In this document: one piece after another, positions 27,983 to 36,775 of the stretch | Layout: every line of letters begins with the position of its first letter | Position numbering within the stretch: position 1 is the first letter of the stretch | Made by a program: the position numbers and the translations under genes | NCBI GenBank assembly: GCA_045563055.1 | Contig: JBJKUR010000011.1 | Coordinates: 1-64,000, forward strand | Reading direction: 5' to 3' | DNA length: 64,000 bases | From: Methylaequor sp045563055 | Lineage (GTDB): Bacteria; Pseudomonadota; Alphaproteobacteria; Methylaequorales; Methylaequoraceae | Notes under the pieces: generated by a model | Databases searched by the model: none | The model's input: the letters and a program-made list of their open reading frames with translations, nothing else | What the model was told of the DNA's origin: nothing

Positions 27983-28953
27983 AAAAAACAAACTTCAGTT
28001 TTCATAATATCAAAAATGAGAAATTAAATGATTTTTCAGATCTTATGGATGGGCTTTGTGATAAAAACCAAAAAAAAATTAGTTCAAAGTACTTTTATGA
28101 TGAAAATGGCTCGAATCTTTTTGATAGAATTACTAATCTTAAAGATTACTATCCAACTAAAAAGGAAATGGAGATACTTGATTCTCATGACAAAGAATTT
28201 TCAAACTTTTTACCATCAAATGCATGTGTTATTGAATTTGGAAGTGGATCTAATAAGAAAATTAAAAAACTCCTGGAGGCTTTGAATAAACCAAGTGAAT
28301 ACATACCAATTGATATAAGCAAAGAGTTTCTATATAGAAATGCTTTGGAATCAGCAAAAGAATTTCCAGAACTAAAGATTAGAGCTATATGCGCAGACTT
28401 TGATCAGATTGATGCTGTAAACCAAATTATTTCAAAAAGTAAAAGTAAAATAGGATTCTTTCCTGGATCTACAATTGGAAATTATTCTCCAGCCGATGCA
28501 AAGAATCTTTTAAAAAAGTTTTCAAAAATTCTTGGAAATGACAACTATTTAATCATTGGTGTGGATCTGAAGAAAGAAATATCGATCCTAGAGAAAGCTT
28601 ATAATGATAATGAAGGTATCACAGAAATGTTTAATAAAAATATTCTTAATTCTATTAATAACAGCTATGGATCAGAGTTTGATATCGAAACTTTTAAACA
28701 TAAAGCTTTTTTTAATGAAGAGTTAAGTAGGATCGAAATGCATCTAGTTAGTAAGAAAGAACAAACGATAAGGCTCTTTGATAAGAAAATATTTTTTGCA
28801 AAAGATGAAACAATTCACACTGAAAACTCTTATAAATATACAATAGATAGTTTTACTAACCTAGTACAAAAATTAAATTTTAAAACCGTGAAAGTTTTGA
28901 CAGACAAAAAATCATTTTTTGGAGTTTTTTTTTTAAAGGTTGTTAATTCTTGA
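27976..28953 (+). CDS. egtD: L-histidine N-alpha-methyltransferase EgtD
   Basis: 325 residues, the usual length. It has KYFYDENGSNLFDRIT and LKDYYPTKKEMEIL at the N-terminus, the SAM motif VIEFGSGSNKKIKKLL, YIPIDIS and FFPGSTIGNYSPADA, all diagnostic for the EgtD family. It trimethylates histidine to hercynine, the EgtB substrate. It lies between egtB and a PLP enzyme gene, overlapping both. Confidence 0.94.
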   Translation: MLKKTNFSFHNIKNEKLNDFSDLMDGLCDKNQKKISSKYFYDENGSNLFDRITNLKDYYPTKKEMEILDSHDKEFSNFLPSNACVIEFGSGSNKKIKKLLEALNKPSEYIPIDISKEFLYRNALESAKEFPELKIRAICADFDQIDAVNQIISKSKSKIGFFPGSTIGNYSPADAKNLLKKFSKILGNDNYLIIGVDLKKEISILEKAYNDNEGITEMFNKNILNSINNSYGSEFDIETFKHKAFFNEELSRIEMHLVSKKEQTIRLFDKKIFFAKDETIHTENSYKYTIDSFTNLVQKLNFKTVKVLTDKKSFFGVFFLKVVNS

Positions 28954-30074
28954 GATTCATTAATTTTAACAATGCTGGCTCAAGCAAACCATATCAAGAG
29001 GTCAACCAAGAAATTAGAAAATATTTAGTAGCTGAGCAATCACTTGGTGGTTATTATGCCGCTAAAAAGTTTGAAAAAAAATTAGATAAATTTTATATCA
29101 ACCTTTCTAAATTAATTAATTGTAATAAAAATGAAATTTCTTTTTTACAAAGCTCAACTGTTGCATGGAACCTATTCTTAAATTCAATAAATATCCAAAG
29201 CAATAACAATATTGTAATTTTAGATAATGAATACGGAAGCAATCTAATATTTTATATAAATAAAGAGATAAAAACAAAAGTGGTTAAGATTAATGACTCT
29301 GGGGAAATAGATCTTAATGAATTAAAAAAAAAAATAGATAAAGATACCAAATGTGTTTGCATTTGTCATATAGCATCTCAATGTGGAAATATTCTTCCAG
29401 TTGAAAAAATAGGAAGAATAATTAAAAAAATTAATCCTGATATCTTTTACATTGTTGATGCTTGTCAATCTATAGGTCAAATAAATGTGGATGTTAAAAA
29501 AATAAAGTGTGATGTTCTTGTTGGGTCTGGAAGAAAATATTTAAGAGGACCTAGAGGTACAGGTTTTATTTTTTTAAATAATAAAATAAGAAAAAAAATC
29601 AATCCGTTGTTTTTAGATATGAACAATGCAAAATTTAATTCTGATAATCTCAGAGTCAGTAATAGAAGGATATTTGAAAACTTTGAGTATTCACCGGCTT
29701 TGAAAGTTGGACTCAGTAAAGCCGTTGAAAAATTAAATGCATTTGGAATTAACAAGTCTGAGAATATCGTTAAGAAAAAAAGTATCTACTTAAGGGATAA
29801 GCTTGAGGGTTTTCAGTCAATTAAGTTTTTCGAAAACTTAAATTATATTTCTGGAATTAATACTTTTCAAGTTGGAAATATAAAAGCAAATGAGGTTTAC
29901 AAATTACTTCACTCTAATAAATTTTTATGCTCTATTTCTTCTTTCGAAACGAGTCCATTATATTTTAGAAAAAGAAAGATTAATTCTTTAGTAAGAATTT
30001 CACTCCATGAATATAATAAATTCACTGAAATTGATCGCTTAGTCAAATGTTTGATTGACTTAATCAAAAAATAA
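28950..30074 (+). CDS. class V aminotransferase fold enzyme, probable EgtE-type C-S lyase
   Basis: 374 residues. NNAGSSKPYQEV, FLQSSTVAWNLFL, DNEYGSNL, YIVDACQSIGQINVDV and VGSGRKYLRGPRGTGF (with the PLP lysine) place it in the class V PLP family next to EgtE and selenocysteine lyase-like proteins. The start is TTG 28950, which overlaps the egtD stop (TTGA). In ergothioneine synthesis a PLP lyase cleaves the sulfoxide made by EgtB; the operon position supports that role. No egtA or egtC is present, so the pathway may use cysteine directly or find gamma-glutamylcysteine elsewhere. Confidence 0.82.
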   Translation: MRFINFNNAGSSKPYQEVNQEIRKYLVAEQSLGGYYAAKKFEKKLDKFYINLSKLINCNKNEISFLQSSTVAWNLFLNSINIQSNNNIVILDNEYGSNLIFYINKEIKTKVVKINDSGEIDLNELKKKIDKDTKCVCICHIASQCGNILPVEKIGRIIKKINPDIFYIVDACQSIGQINVDVKKIKCDVLVGSGRKYLRGPRGTGFIFLNNKIRKKINPLFLDMNNAKFNSDNLRVSNRRIFENFEYSPALKVGLSKAVEKLNAFGINKSENIVKKKSIYLRDKLEGFQSIKFFENLNYISGINTFQVGNIKANEVYKLLHSNKFLCSISSFETSPLYFRKRKINSLVRISLHEYNKFTEIDRLVKCLIDLIKK

Positions 30075-30088
30075 GCAATTATATACAA

Positions 30089-30472
30089 ATGAGAGTAGAA
30101 AAAGTTATTAGATTTATTCAAGTTTGTTCTGTTTTATTAATCTTATGCGGAGCTATAGTAGGATTTATAAGTGAGATTTACCTAATGATTAATAAAATGA
30201 AAGTAGAGCTAGCCGATTTACTTCTTCTCTTTATTTACGTTGAGGTTATGGGAATGATCAGGGTTTATTTAGCAAATGCTGAAATAAGAATTACTTACCC
30301 ACTTGTTATAGCTATAACGGCAATATCTCGGTTAATCATATTACAAAAGAAAGATTTAGATCCCGCAATTCTGATTTACGAGTCTCTGGCAATTTTAATA
30401 ATTGCTATAGCCATCATTGTGCTGAGGCTAAGATATTTAAATTTCTTAAAACCAAAAAGAAACTTTAAATAA
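30089..30472 (+). CDS. PsiE-family membrane protein
   Basis: 127 residues with four predicted membrane helices (about 10-32, 45-62, 70-86, 96-115). YVEVMGMIRVYLANAEIRITYPLVIAITAISRLII is the conserved core of the phosphate-starvation-inducible PsiE family. The function is not known for the family. It begins 14 bases after the PLP enzyme gene and 10 bases before the PAP2 gene, so it may be cotranscribed with either. No Pho box was recognised. Confidence 0.75.
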   Translation: MRVEKVIRFIQVCSVLLILCGAIVGFISEIYLMINKMKVELADLLLLFIYVEVMGMIRVYLANAEIRITYPLVIAITAISRLIILQKKDLDPAILIYESLAILIIAIAIIVLRLRYLNFLKPKRNFK

Positions 30473-30481
30473 AAGCCCTAG

Positions 30482-31165
30482 ATGAATATAAAGTTGATTA
30501 AAAATATATTTTTATATAATTCTTTTTTTTTTCTTTTCTTTTTCTTTCTTTTCATTCTTTTTCCTGAAATTGATATATATATTTCAGAGATTTTTTTTTT
30601 AAATGGAAAGTTTATTTCCGAAAAATATATTCTTATAAAAGACTTAAGACATCTGCTAAAGAATTTAATGATTTGTATCCCAATAATTGCAATTATTGCT
30701 CTACTTAAGAATAAAATACATAAAAATAAACAGAAAATAAAAGTAAGAAAAAAATATTCACTCATAGGTTTGTTGATAGGTCCAATTGTTGGATGCGGTT
30801 TAATAGCTAATTTATACTTTAAAGATACATGGGGGAGGGCAAGGCCTGTCCATATTCATGAATTTGGTGGAGATAAAAATTTTACCCGTCCTTTCGTTAA
30901 ATCTGATCAATGTGAGAAAAATTGTTCTTGGATAAGTGGTGAAGCTTCTGGAGCATTTTCTTTTTTAGTTGGAACAATATTAATGAAGAATCAATTGTAT
31001 TTATTAATGAATATGATTTTAGGTTTTCTTGTTTTTTTTTGTAGATTGACTATGGGGGGGCATTTTTTTAGTGATAATATTTTTGCAATGATTTTTATGA
31101 TATATCTGGCCATAATTTACAAATATTTAATCATTTTCTGTTTAAAAAACAAAATTATTAAATGA
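30482..31165 (+). CDS. PAP2-superfamily membrane phosphatase
   Basis: 227 residues, about five to six helices. The three PAP2 motifs are KDTWGRARP (K-x6-RP), WISGEASGAF (in place of the usual PSGH, with Glu where His is expected) and CRLTMGGHFFSD (R-x5-H-x3-D). The SGEA variant is common in alphaproteobacterial relatives. These enzymes act on lipid phosphates such as lipid A, undecaprenyl pyrophosphate or phosphatidylglycerophosphate. The gene overlaps the ELM1-like gene by four bases and lies close to an LpxL-like gene, which favours envelope lipid work. Confidence 0.78.
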   Translation: MNIKLIKNIFLYNSFFFLFFFFLFILFPEIDIYISEIFFLNGKFISEKYILIKDLRHLLKNLMICIPIIAIIALLKNKIHKNKQKIKVRKKYSLIGLLIGPIVGCGLIANLYFKDTWGRARPVHIHEFGGDKNFTRPFVKSDQCEKNCSWISGEASGAFSFLVGTILMKNQLYLLMNMILGFLVFFCRLTMGGHFFSDNIFAMIFMIYLAIIYKYLIIFCLKNKIIK

Positions 31166-32091
31166 TAAAAATTCTAACAATATTAGATGATAAAAAGAGT
31201 AGTTTAAATCAATGTGAAGCCTTATTGGAGAATATAACAGAAGATTTTAATGTTAAAGTTACTAAAAAAATTATTAAAAAAAAATGGGTAAATTATTTGC
31301 CAAATACGATGATCTATTTTTATTTGCTTTTTATAAATTATTTTAGGCGTCCTGATAAAGTAAATTTCGATTTAATAATTTCTGTTGGAAGGGTATGTGC
31401 ACCATACAATTTGATTGAAAAAAGAATTAATAAGTCCAAATCAATTCATATACTAGATCCTTATATTTTTAGAGAGATGTTTGATTTAATTATTATACCA
31501 TCTCATGATTCACTTAAACTAAAAAAACTTAATAATGTTGTGTCGACCTTAGGCACCCTAGTTAAAAAACAAAGTTTGGTTAGAATTAAGGAAAAAAATC
31601 TTAAGGGAATCGAGAACAGCAATCTCCTCACTTGTCTTGTGGGTGGAAATGGTAAAAGCTCGTACATATCAAATTTTGAGATGAAAGGTTTAGTTAAACT
31701 TATCAATAAAATTGATAAAAAGATAAAGGTTGTATATTGTTTCTCCCGAAGAACTAGTGAAGAGGTAAAAAGGATCATAAATAAGGACAAACAATCAAAT
31801 CATTTAGTTTTAGACTACAAAGAGCCAAATCCATATTGGTCTTTAATGCAGATGTCTTCTTATTTTATAGTAACATCAGACTCTGTAAGTATGATTTCAG
31901 ATGCTATCTCAACTGGTAGACCAGTATATATATATGAAATAAAAAAAATAAAAAAAAAAATAAAGGAATTTTCAGAAATATTAATCAAAAAAAAAATAAT
32001 TAGAATTTTCAAAGGTAAAATTGAAAAATGGGTATATTTGAGAGTTGATAATTTCTCTAAAATCATAAAAATTATTAAGAATTTTTTTTAA
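31162..32091 (+). CDS. ELM1-like (mitochondrial fission ELM1 family) protein
   Basis: 309 residues. Landmarks are LTILDDKKSSLNQCEAL at the start, DLIISVGRVCAPYN, FDLIIIPSHDS, LTCLVGGNGKSSY, and VTSDSVSMISDAISTGRPVYIY. These match the alphaproteobacterial ELM1 family, which looks like a GT-B glycosyltransferase fold and is named after a plant mitochondrial fission factor. Its bacterial role is not established. It is coupled to the PAP2 gene, and it converges with the LpxL-like gene, overlapping it by four bases. Confidence 0.75.
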   Translation: MIKILTILDDKKSSLNQCEALLENITEDFNVKVTKKIIKKKWVNYLPNTMIYFYLLFINYFRRPDKVNFDLIISVGRVCAPYNLIEKRINKSKSIHILDPYIFREMFDLIIIPSHDSLKLKKLNNVVSTLGTLVKKQSLVRIKEKNLKGIENSNLLTCLVGGNGKSSYISNFEMKGLVKLINKIDKKIKVVYCFSRRTSEEVKRIINKDKQSNHLVLDYKEPNPYWSLMQMSSYFIVTSDSVSMISDAISTGRPVYIYEIKKIKKKIKEFSEILIKKKIIRIFKGKIEKWVYLRVDNFSKIIKIIKNFF

Positions 32092-32948
32092 TCATTCCAT
32101 CTATTATGAAACCAAATCCATTGCTCGGGGTGGTTTTTTACCCAACATTCTATATAATTATTTAACTTATTAACTATTCTAGTTTCATTTCCTATTTTTT
32201 GAATTTCCTCTGGTGTTATTGGATTTAAATAAGAAATTTTAAAATTAATTGAATGGGTTCTAATACAAACAGCTGGAATAATTGGACATTTATATTTCAA
32301 AGATAATTTTGCTATTGCTGAGGGAGACATTACTTTTTCATTAAAAAAAAAAGTTTCTATCCCGTCGTTCATTTTTTGATCTATAAGCATGCCAATATGA
32401 CCGCCTTTGGTTTTTAATACCTTCAAACAATCTTTTGCTCCTTCACTTCCTTTTCTTATTAAATTTACTCCATAGCTTTGTCTAATTTTTCTTAGTAGAT
32501 TATCGACAAGTTGATTGTTTGGAGCTCTGTAAATAAAACTTATTTCATGACCGTTTTGTGTTAGCAAATGGGATGTTAACTCCCAATTTCCAATATGTGC
32601 TGAGAAAAACAAGCAATTTTGATATTTATTTAGGGGCTCTAGCAAGTTATTTTTATTTTCTATCTTAATATTCTTGTTATTTAATAACTTGATTTTGTTT
32701 AGATGAGGGTATTCACCAACAACCCTTCCAAAATGGAACCACATTTTGTTCTTTAATTTATTTGACTCTTCTATTTCCATATCTGGGAAAGCTCTTTTTA
32801 AATTTCTAAAGACGATCAAATTTCTTTTAGAAAACAAACCATAAAAATAAAAGATCATTCCTCCTAAGAATGATGAAATTCTTAGTCCAATAAGTTTAAA
32901 TAAAAAATAAAAAAACTTTAAAAAAAAATACTCAATTAAATTTTTCAA
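32088..32948 (-). CDS. lpxL: lipid A biosynthesis late acyltransferase (LpxL/HtrB family)
   Basis: 286 residues with one N-terminal membrane anchor. FFSAHIGNWELTSHLL contains the H-x4-E catalytic pair. FIYRAPNNQLVDNLLRKIRQ, MLIDQKMNDGIETFFF and CPIIPAVCIRTHS are the other family blocks. It transfers an acyl chain from ACP to the lipid A precursor at the inner membrane. This shows a Gram-negative lipid A-bearing host. The family includes LpxM and LpxP, which cannot be separated by eye. Confidence 0.85.
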   Translation of the reverse strand: MKNLIEYFFLKFFYFLFKLIGLRISSFLGGMIFYFYGLFSKRNLIVFRNLKRAFPDMEIEESNKLKNKMWFHFGRVVGEYPHLNKIKLLNNKNIKIENKNNLLEPLNKYQNCLFFSAHIGNWELTSHLLTQNGHEISFIYRAPNNQLVDNLLRKIRQSYGVNLIRKGSEGAKDCLKVLKTKGGHIGMLIDQKMNDGIETFFFNEKVMSPSAIAKLSLKYKCPIIPAVCIRTHSINFKISYLNPITPEEIQKIGNETRIVNKLNNYIECWVKNHPEQWIWFHNRWND

Positions 32949-32961
32949 CTATAGACCTATA

Positions 32962-33696
32962 TTAGTTTATAATGATAATTGATGGAGGAGTTACTTTGTT
33001 ATTTAAAATAGTAGATTGTATTTCAGAAATATTTGAAAAATAAACTTTTTCTGTTGGTAAGGATGCATTGGAAACAATTATAACTTTTTTCTTTTTACTA
33101 ATGCCTAAGTCACTTAAGTTTGAAATAATTTCTTTTATTTGACTTACACCCATATAGATTATTATTTTTCCACCATTGCTATATATATCATTAAAATTAT
33201 TTGATACGGACTTCTTATTTATTTTTCTATGTCCAGTAATAAAGTTACAAATACCTTTTTTATTAAAAAAATTAATTCCAGAACTTTTGACTGCTAGCTG
33301 AGAAGATGTAATGCCAGTAAATATCTTATACTCAATGCCATGGCTCTTTAAGAATTTTATTTCTTGACTTCCTCTACTAAAAAAACTTGTATCACCGCCT
33401 TTCAGCCTCAAAACTTTTTTATTATTTTTGGCGTGGAATAATAACCATTGATTTATTTCATTTTGAGAGCAAGCCTTTTTGATTTTCGTCTTCCCACCAA
33501 ATTGTAATTCTACTTTTTTTTTTGAAAATTTCAATAATTCTGTATTTACTAAAGCATCATATATTATGACATCTGCGTTTTGAATAGATTTATAAACTTT
33601 AAGAGTTGTTTGTTTGAGACTACCTGGACCTGCACCTGCTAGAATTACAGTACCTCTTTTAAAATCAAGAATAGATTCTTTATTATAAATTTGCAT
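32962..33696 (-). CDS. cobA: uroporphyrinogen-III C-methyltransferase-like protein (SUMT)
   Basis: About 244 residues. TVILAGAGPGSLKQTTLK, ADVIIYDALVN, VLRLKGGDTSFFSRGSQE and TGITSSQLAVKSSGIN follow the SUMT tetrapyrrole methylase order. SUMT makes precorrin-2 for siroheme and cobalamin. It departs from consensus at the GGDPFVFGRGGEE block (GGDTSFFSRGSQE here). The start is taken as ATG 33696; ATG 33711 is also possible and would leave only eight bases before the divergent ABC gene. Confidence 0.75.
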   Translation of the reverse strand: MQIYNKESILDFKRGTVILAGAGPGSLKQTTLKVYKSIQNADVIIYDALVNTELLKFSKKKVELQFGGKTKIKKACSQNEINQWLLFHAKNNKKVLRLKGGDTSFFSRGSQEIKFLKSHGIEYKIFTGITSSQLAVKSSGINFFNKKGICNFITGHRKINKKSVSNNFNDIYSNGGKIIIYMGVSQIKEIISNLSDLGISKKKKVIIVSNASLPTEKVYFSNISEIQSTILNNKVTPPSIIIIN

Positions 33697-33719
33697 ATGG
33701 TATCGTAGCATTATTAATA

Positions 33720-34442
33720 ATGAAAAATACAATCGTTTTAAAAAAAGTATCTGTAAGTTTTAATAAAAAAAATATTATTAATGATATATCCTTTTCTGTA
33801 GTACCAGAAAACCCATTATGTATTATTGGAACAGGCTCTTCAGGTAAAAGCTCATTATTAAAAGCCATAATGGGTCTAATCAAATTAGAATCAGGAGAAA
33901 TTTTGATCGACGATATATCCTTGGATGACAAAAGGATTAAACAAGTCCTGAACAAATTTGGTGTTGTTTTCCAGAAAGATGCATTATTTGATAGCCTAAA
34001 GGTGTGGGAAAACATTATGTTTAGAAGTCTTAATAAAAAACCCAAAGATGAATTAATTAGAACTACTTTTAAGATTCTAGATAAAGTAGGTTTAGAGAAA
34101 AATGATGCTTTCCTATCTCCATCTGAATTATCAGGAGGAATGAGAAAGAGAGTTGCAATTGCTAGAGCAATTTCTCACAAACCAAATTTCTTAATTCTTG
34201 ATGAACCCACTGCAGGACTTGACCCCATAAAAACAAATGTGATTTTTGAAATAATAAAAAGATTTTCTCAAGACTTTAAGACAACTTTGATTGTAGTAAC
34301 GTCAGACATGAAGGGAGCTATAAGATATTTTAAGCAGTTTCTGGTTTTAAAAGATTGTGGGTTGCACTGGATGGGTACTGTGTCGGAATTAAAAAGGAAA
34401 CCAACAAAACATATTTCAGAATTATTGGGAAAAAATTGCTAA
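33720..34442 (+). CDS. MlaF-like ABC transporter ATP-binding protein
   Basis: 240 residues, a lone ATPase subunit. Walker A is IGTGSSGKSSLLKAIMG, the signature is ELSGGMRKRVAIARAI, and Walker B is FLILDEPTAGLDP. GVVFQKDALFDSLKVWENIMF and the SGGMRKRVA form are typical of the MlaF/Ttg2A group that powers phospholipid or sterol trafficking to the outer membrane. The permease (MlaE) and MCE-domain (MlaD) partners are not adjacent. The distal region after Walker B is less conserved: VVTSDMKGA stands where VTHDM is usual, so the H-loop His appears to be Ser. Confidence 0.78.
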   Translation: MKNTIVLKKVSVSFNKKNIINDISFSVVPENPLCIIGTGSSGKSSLLKAIMGLIKLESGEILIDDISLDDKRIKQVLNKFGVVFQKDALFDSLKVWENIMFRSLNKKPKDELIRTTFKILDKVGLEKNDAFLSPSELSGGMRKRVAIARAISHKPNFLILDEPTAGLDPIKTNVIFEIIKRFSQDFKTTLIVVTSDMKGAIRYFKQFLVLKDCGLHWMGTVSELKRKPTKHISELLGKNC

Positions 34443-34445
34443 AAA

Positions 34446-34838
34446 TTATTTTCTTTTCAAATCGGCACAACCTGCTGTAGCGTCTATTCCAGACTCAACG
34501 TAGCATGCACTAATACGATTTTTGTCTATAATTTTACCTAAATTATATCCTCTACTGTTAGACGCAACCCATGTGATAGTCTTATTATCGGGGTGGATGA
34601 CTCCAAAAAAATTTTTAGTGCCATCGGTGTAAGAAAATGTTCCTTTAAAACGTCTGCCATTTTGCTCAATGATTTCAACTTTTTTTTCCCATGTTCGTAA
34701 ACCTCTTTGTTCTGATATAGTTTTATTTTCACCTAACCAGGTGCCAACAATGTTCGGTATATGATCATTTGCAGAAACTAGATTCACTGTAGTAAAGATA
34801 AAAAACAAAAATAAATGGAACGTAAAAAATAATCGCAT
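34446..34838 (-). CDS. secreted protein, small beta-barrel-like
   Basis: 130 residues. The first 23 form a signal peptide ending near LVSAND. The mature part starts IPNIVGTWLGENKT and has alternating strands (RRFKGTFSYTDGTKNFFGVI, KTITWVASNSRG) with two cysteines near the C-terminus. The pattern suggests a small avidin- or lipocalin-like barrel, but I recognise no named family. It converges with the ABC ATPase gene with only three bases between. Confidence 0.6.
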   Translation of the reverse strand: MRLFFTFHLFLFFIFTTVNLVSANDHIPNIVGTWLGENKTISEQRGLRTWEKKVEIIEQNGRRFKGTFSYTDGTKNFFGVIHPDNKTITWVASNSRGYNLGKIIDKNRISACYVESGIDATAGCADLKRK

Positions 34839-34871
34839 ATTATCATTATTGTCATTTATTAAAAAAATTCA

Positions 34872-36134
34872 ATGTTAATTATGAATAAAACTGGTCTTGA
34901 AATATATTTCTCAAAAAAAATTCTTATTATTTTTTGTATGGGAATTTCAAGCGGAATTCCCCTATATATGGTCCTATCTACTTTATTTATTTGGTTAACT
35001 CGAGAAAACATTGAGATTTCAACAGTTGGACTGTTCGCACTAACACAGTTACCTTGGAGTTTAAAGTTTATTTGGGCCCCAGTAGTTGATAAATACAAAA
35101 TTCCTATTTTAAATAGAATTTTAGGGCAAAGAAAGTCTTGGCTTTTAATTACACAAATTTGCTTGATCGCTTCACTAATTCTTCTAGGTTACAGCAATCC
35201 TAATAATAATATTTATTTGACAGCATTCTTTGCCCTATTAACTGCATTTTTTTCTGCGAACCAGGATATAATAATTGATGCATACAGGATTGAGATACTC
35301 GAGGATGATATGCAAGGAGTTGGAGCTGCTGTCACTCAATTTGGATATAGAATTGGTGGTATATTTGCAGGTGCTGGGTCACTCTATCTTAAAAGCGTTT
35401 TCGATTGGTCTACAGTCTTTTTAATTATTTCCTCAATAATTTTTATTGTAATGCTTCTTACAATACTAGTTATTAAGATACAAACATCAACAATCAAAAA
35501 ATCATCAGAGAGTTTATTTGCACCTTTTCAGGAATTTATATCCAGAAATAGTCTTCAGAGAATATTAATAATAATTTTATTTATTTTTTTTTTTAAATTT
35601 GGTGACGTTGTTGCGGGAATTATGGCGAATCCTTTTTACGTGCAGATTGGATTTTCTAATATTGAGATAGCTAATGCAAGTAAGTTGTTTGGCGTTATTA
35701 TGACACTTGTTGGTGTATTTATAGGGGGATATATGGTTAAGAAAATAGGGTTATTAAATTCGTTGTTAATCTCTGGTTTTTTTCAAATTATATCTAATCT
35801 TCTTTATGTTGTGTTAAATTATGTCGGTCCTGAGTTTAATTTTCTTTTAATAACTGTAGCAGGAGAAAACTTCTCTGGTGGAATGGGGTCTGCATCTTTC
35901 GTTGCATATTTATCTGTTTTATGCAAAAAAGAATATTCCGGAACACAATATGCCCTTTTGTCTTCAATTATGGGGCTTGCAAGGACATTCTTATCTGCTC
36001 CCTCTGGTTTTGTCGTAGAATATATCGGTTGGGGTAATTTTTTCCTTATTTCAACAATTATTGGAATACCTGGACTTATAATTCTTTTATGGATGAGAAA
36101 AAAATTCCCTTTGAGCCAACAGATTTCTCCCTAA
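34872..36134 (+). CDS. ampG: AmpG-like MFS permease
   Basis: 420 residues with about twelve membrane helices. GISSGIPLYMVLSTLFIWLT, TQLPWSLKFIWAPVVDKY, SANQDIIIDAYRIEIL and FGYRIGGIFAGAGSLYL match the AmpG family, which imports anhydro-muropeptides from the periplasm for cell-wall recycling. The start may be ATG 34872 or ATG 34881. It stands alone on its strand between two minus-strand genes. Confidence 0.85.
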   Translation: MLIMNKTGLEIYFSKKILIIFCMGISSGIPLYMVLSTLFIWLTRENIEISTVGLFALTQLPWSLKFIWAPVVDKYKIPILNRILGQRKSWLLITQICLIASLILLGYSNPNNNIYLTAFFALLTAFFSANQDIIIDAYRIEILEDDMQGVGAAVTQFGYRIGGIFAGAGSLYLKSVFDWSTVFLIISSIIFIVMLLTILVIKIQTSTIKKSSESLFAPFQEFISRNSLQRILIIILFIFFFKFGDVVAGIMANPFYVQIGFSNIEIANASKLFGVIMTLVGVFIGGYMVKKIGLLNSLLISGFFQIISNLLYVVLNYVGPEFNFLLITVAGENFSGGMGSASFVAYLSVLCKKEYSGTQYALLSSIMGLARTFLSAPSGFVVEYIGWGNFFLISTIIGIPGLIILLWMRKKFPLSQQISP

Positions 36135-36136
36135 AT

Positions 36137-36775
36137 TTATGACACAATTTTTTTATAGACTTTAAGTTTTGTAAAAGGTTCATAGTTGGAAATACCATCA
36201 TAATATTTTTTCAATAAAGGAGTGTAATTTAAGAAAGATGAATCAATTTCATCAAGTTTACCAGACGTAAACCATAATATAATTCTCCATGCAGTTATAT
36301 CTGCAATTCCAAATTTATCAGTAAAAAAATCTTTATTTTCTGAAGACCTTTTTAATAAATTTTCAAGATAATAAAACCATCTCTTTAGATCATTTTTAAT
36401 AAATTCTTTTCTCAATTCTCTTGATTTTTCAAAGTTTTTCTCTCTCATTGCAGCTCTAATCGATGGAGCAATATGATTTGTTATTTCATTCGCCCAGTCT
36501 AGCACCTGATCAACAATTAACATTTTAAATTCATCTTGCTCATATAAAGATGCTTGATTTGCACAAAACTTTGCTAAGGAATGTGTATGAGAAAAAAATT
36601 GATTGTTAACCTGCATTACAGGCAATTGTCCAAATGGAAATTGGTTCTTTTTTTTTTTCCAATCTTGTCTTTTTATTCTTTGTAATTCATATGGTATACT
36701 TGAATATGATAGACATAGTCTTAAGATATCCACCCTCCAAAAATTGAAATCAAAATAAATTAACTTTATCATCAT
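36137..36775 (-). CDS. glutathione S-transferase family protein
   Basis: 212 residues. The N-terminal thioredoxin-like half has FPFGQLPVMQVNNQFFSHTHSLAKF, with the cis-proline of the glutathione site. The C-terminal half is all-helical and contains FFTDKFGIADITAWRII, the N-capping region of the GST core. The layout resembles sigma-class enzymes. It overlaps the fpr stop codon (ATGATGA) and is cotranscribed with it. Substrate unknown. Confidence 0.75.
   Translation of the reverse strand: MMIKLIYFDFNFWRVDILRLCLSYSSIPYELQRIKRQDWKKKKNQFPFGQLPVMQVNNQFFSHTHSLAKFCANQASLYEQDEFKMLIVDQVLDWANEITNHIAPSIRAAMREKNFEKSRELRKEFIKNDLKRWFYYLENLLKRSSENKDFFTDKFGIADITAWRIILWFTSGKLDEIDSSFLNYTPLLKKYYDGISNYEPFTKLKVYKKIVS

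Noticed and set aside
30521..30600. Long T-rich tract resembling a simple repeat
   Set aside because: It encodes phenylalanine and leucine codons of the first membrane helix of the PAP2 protein, so protein composition explains it.
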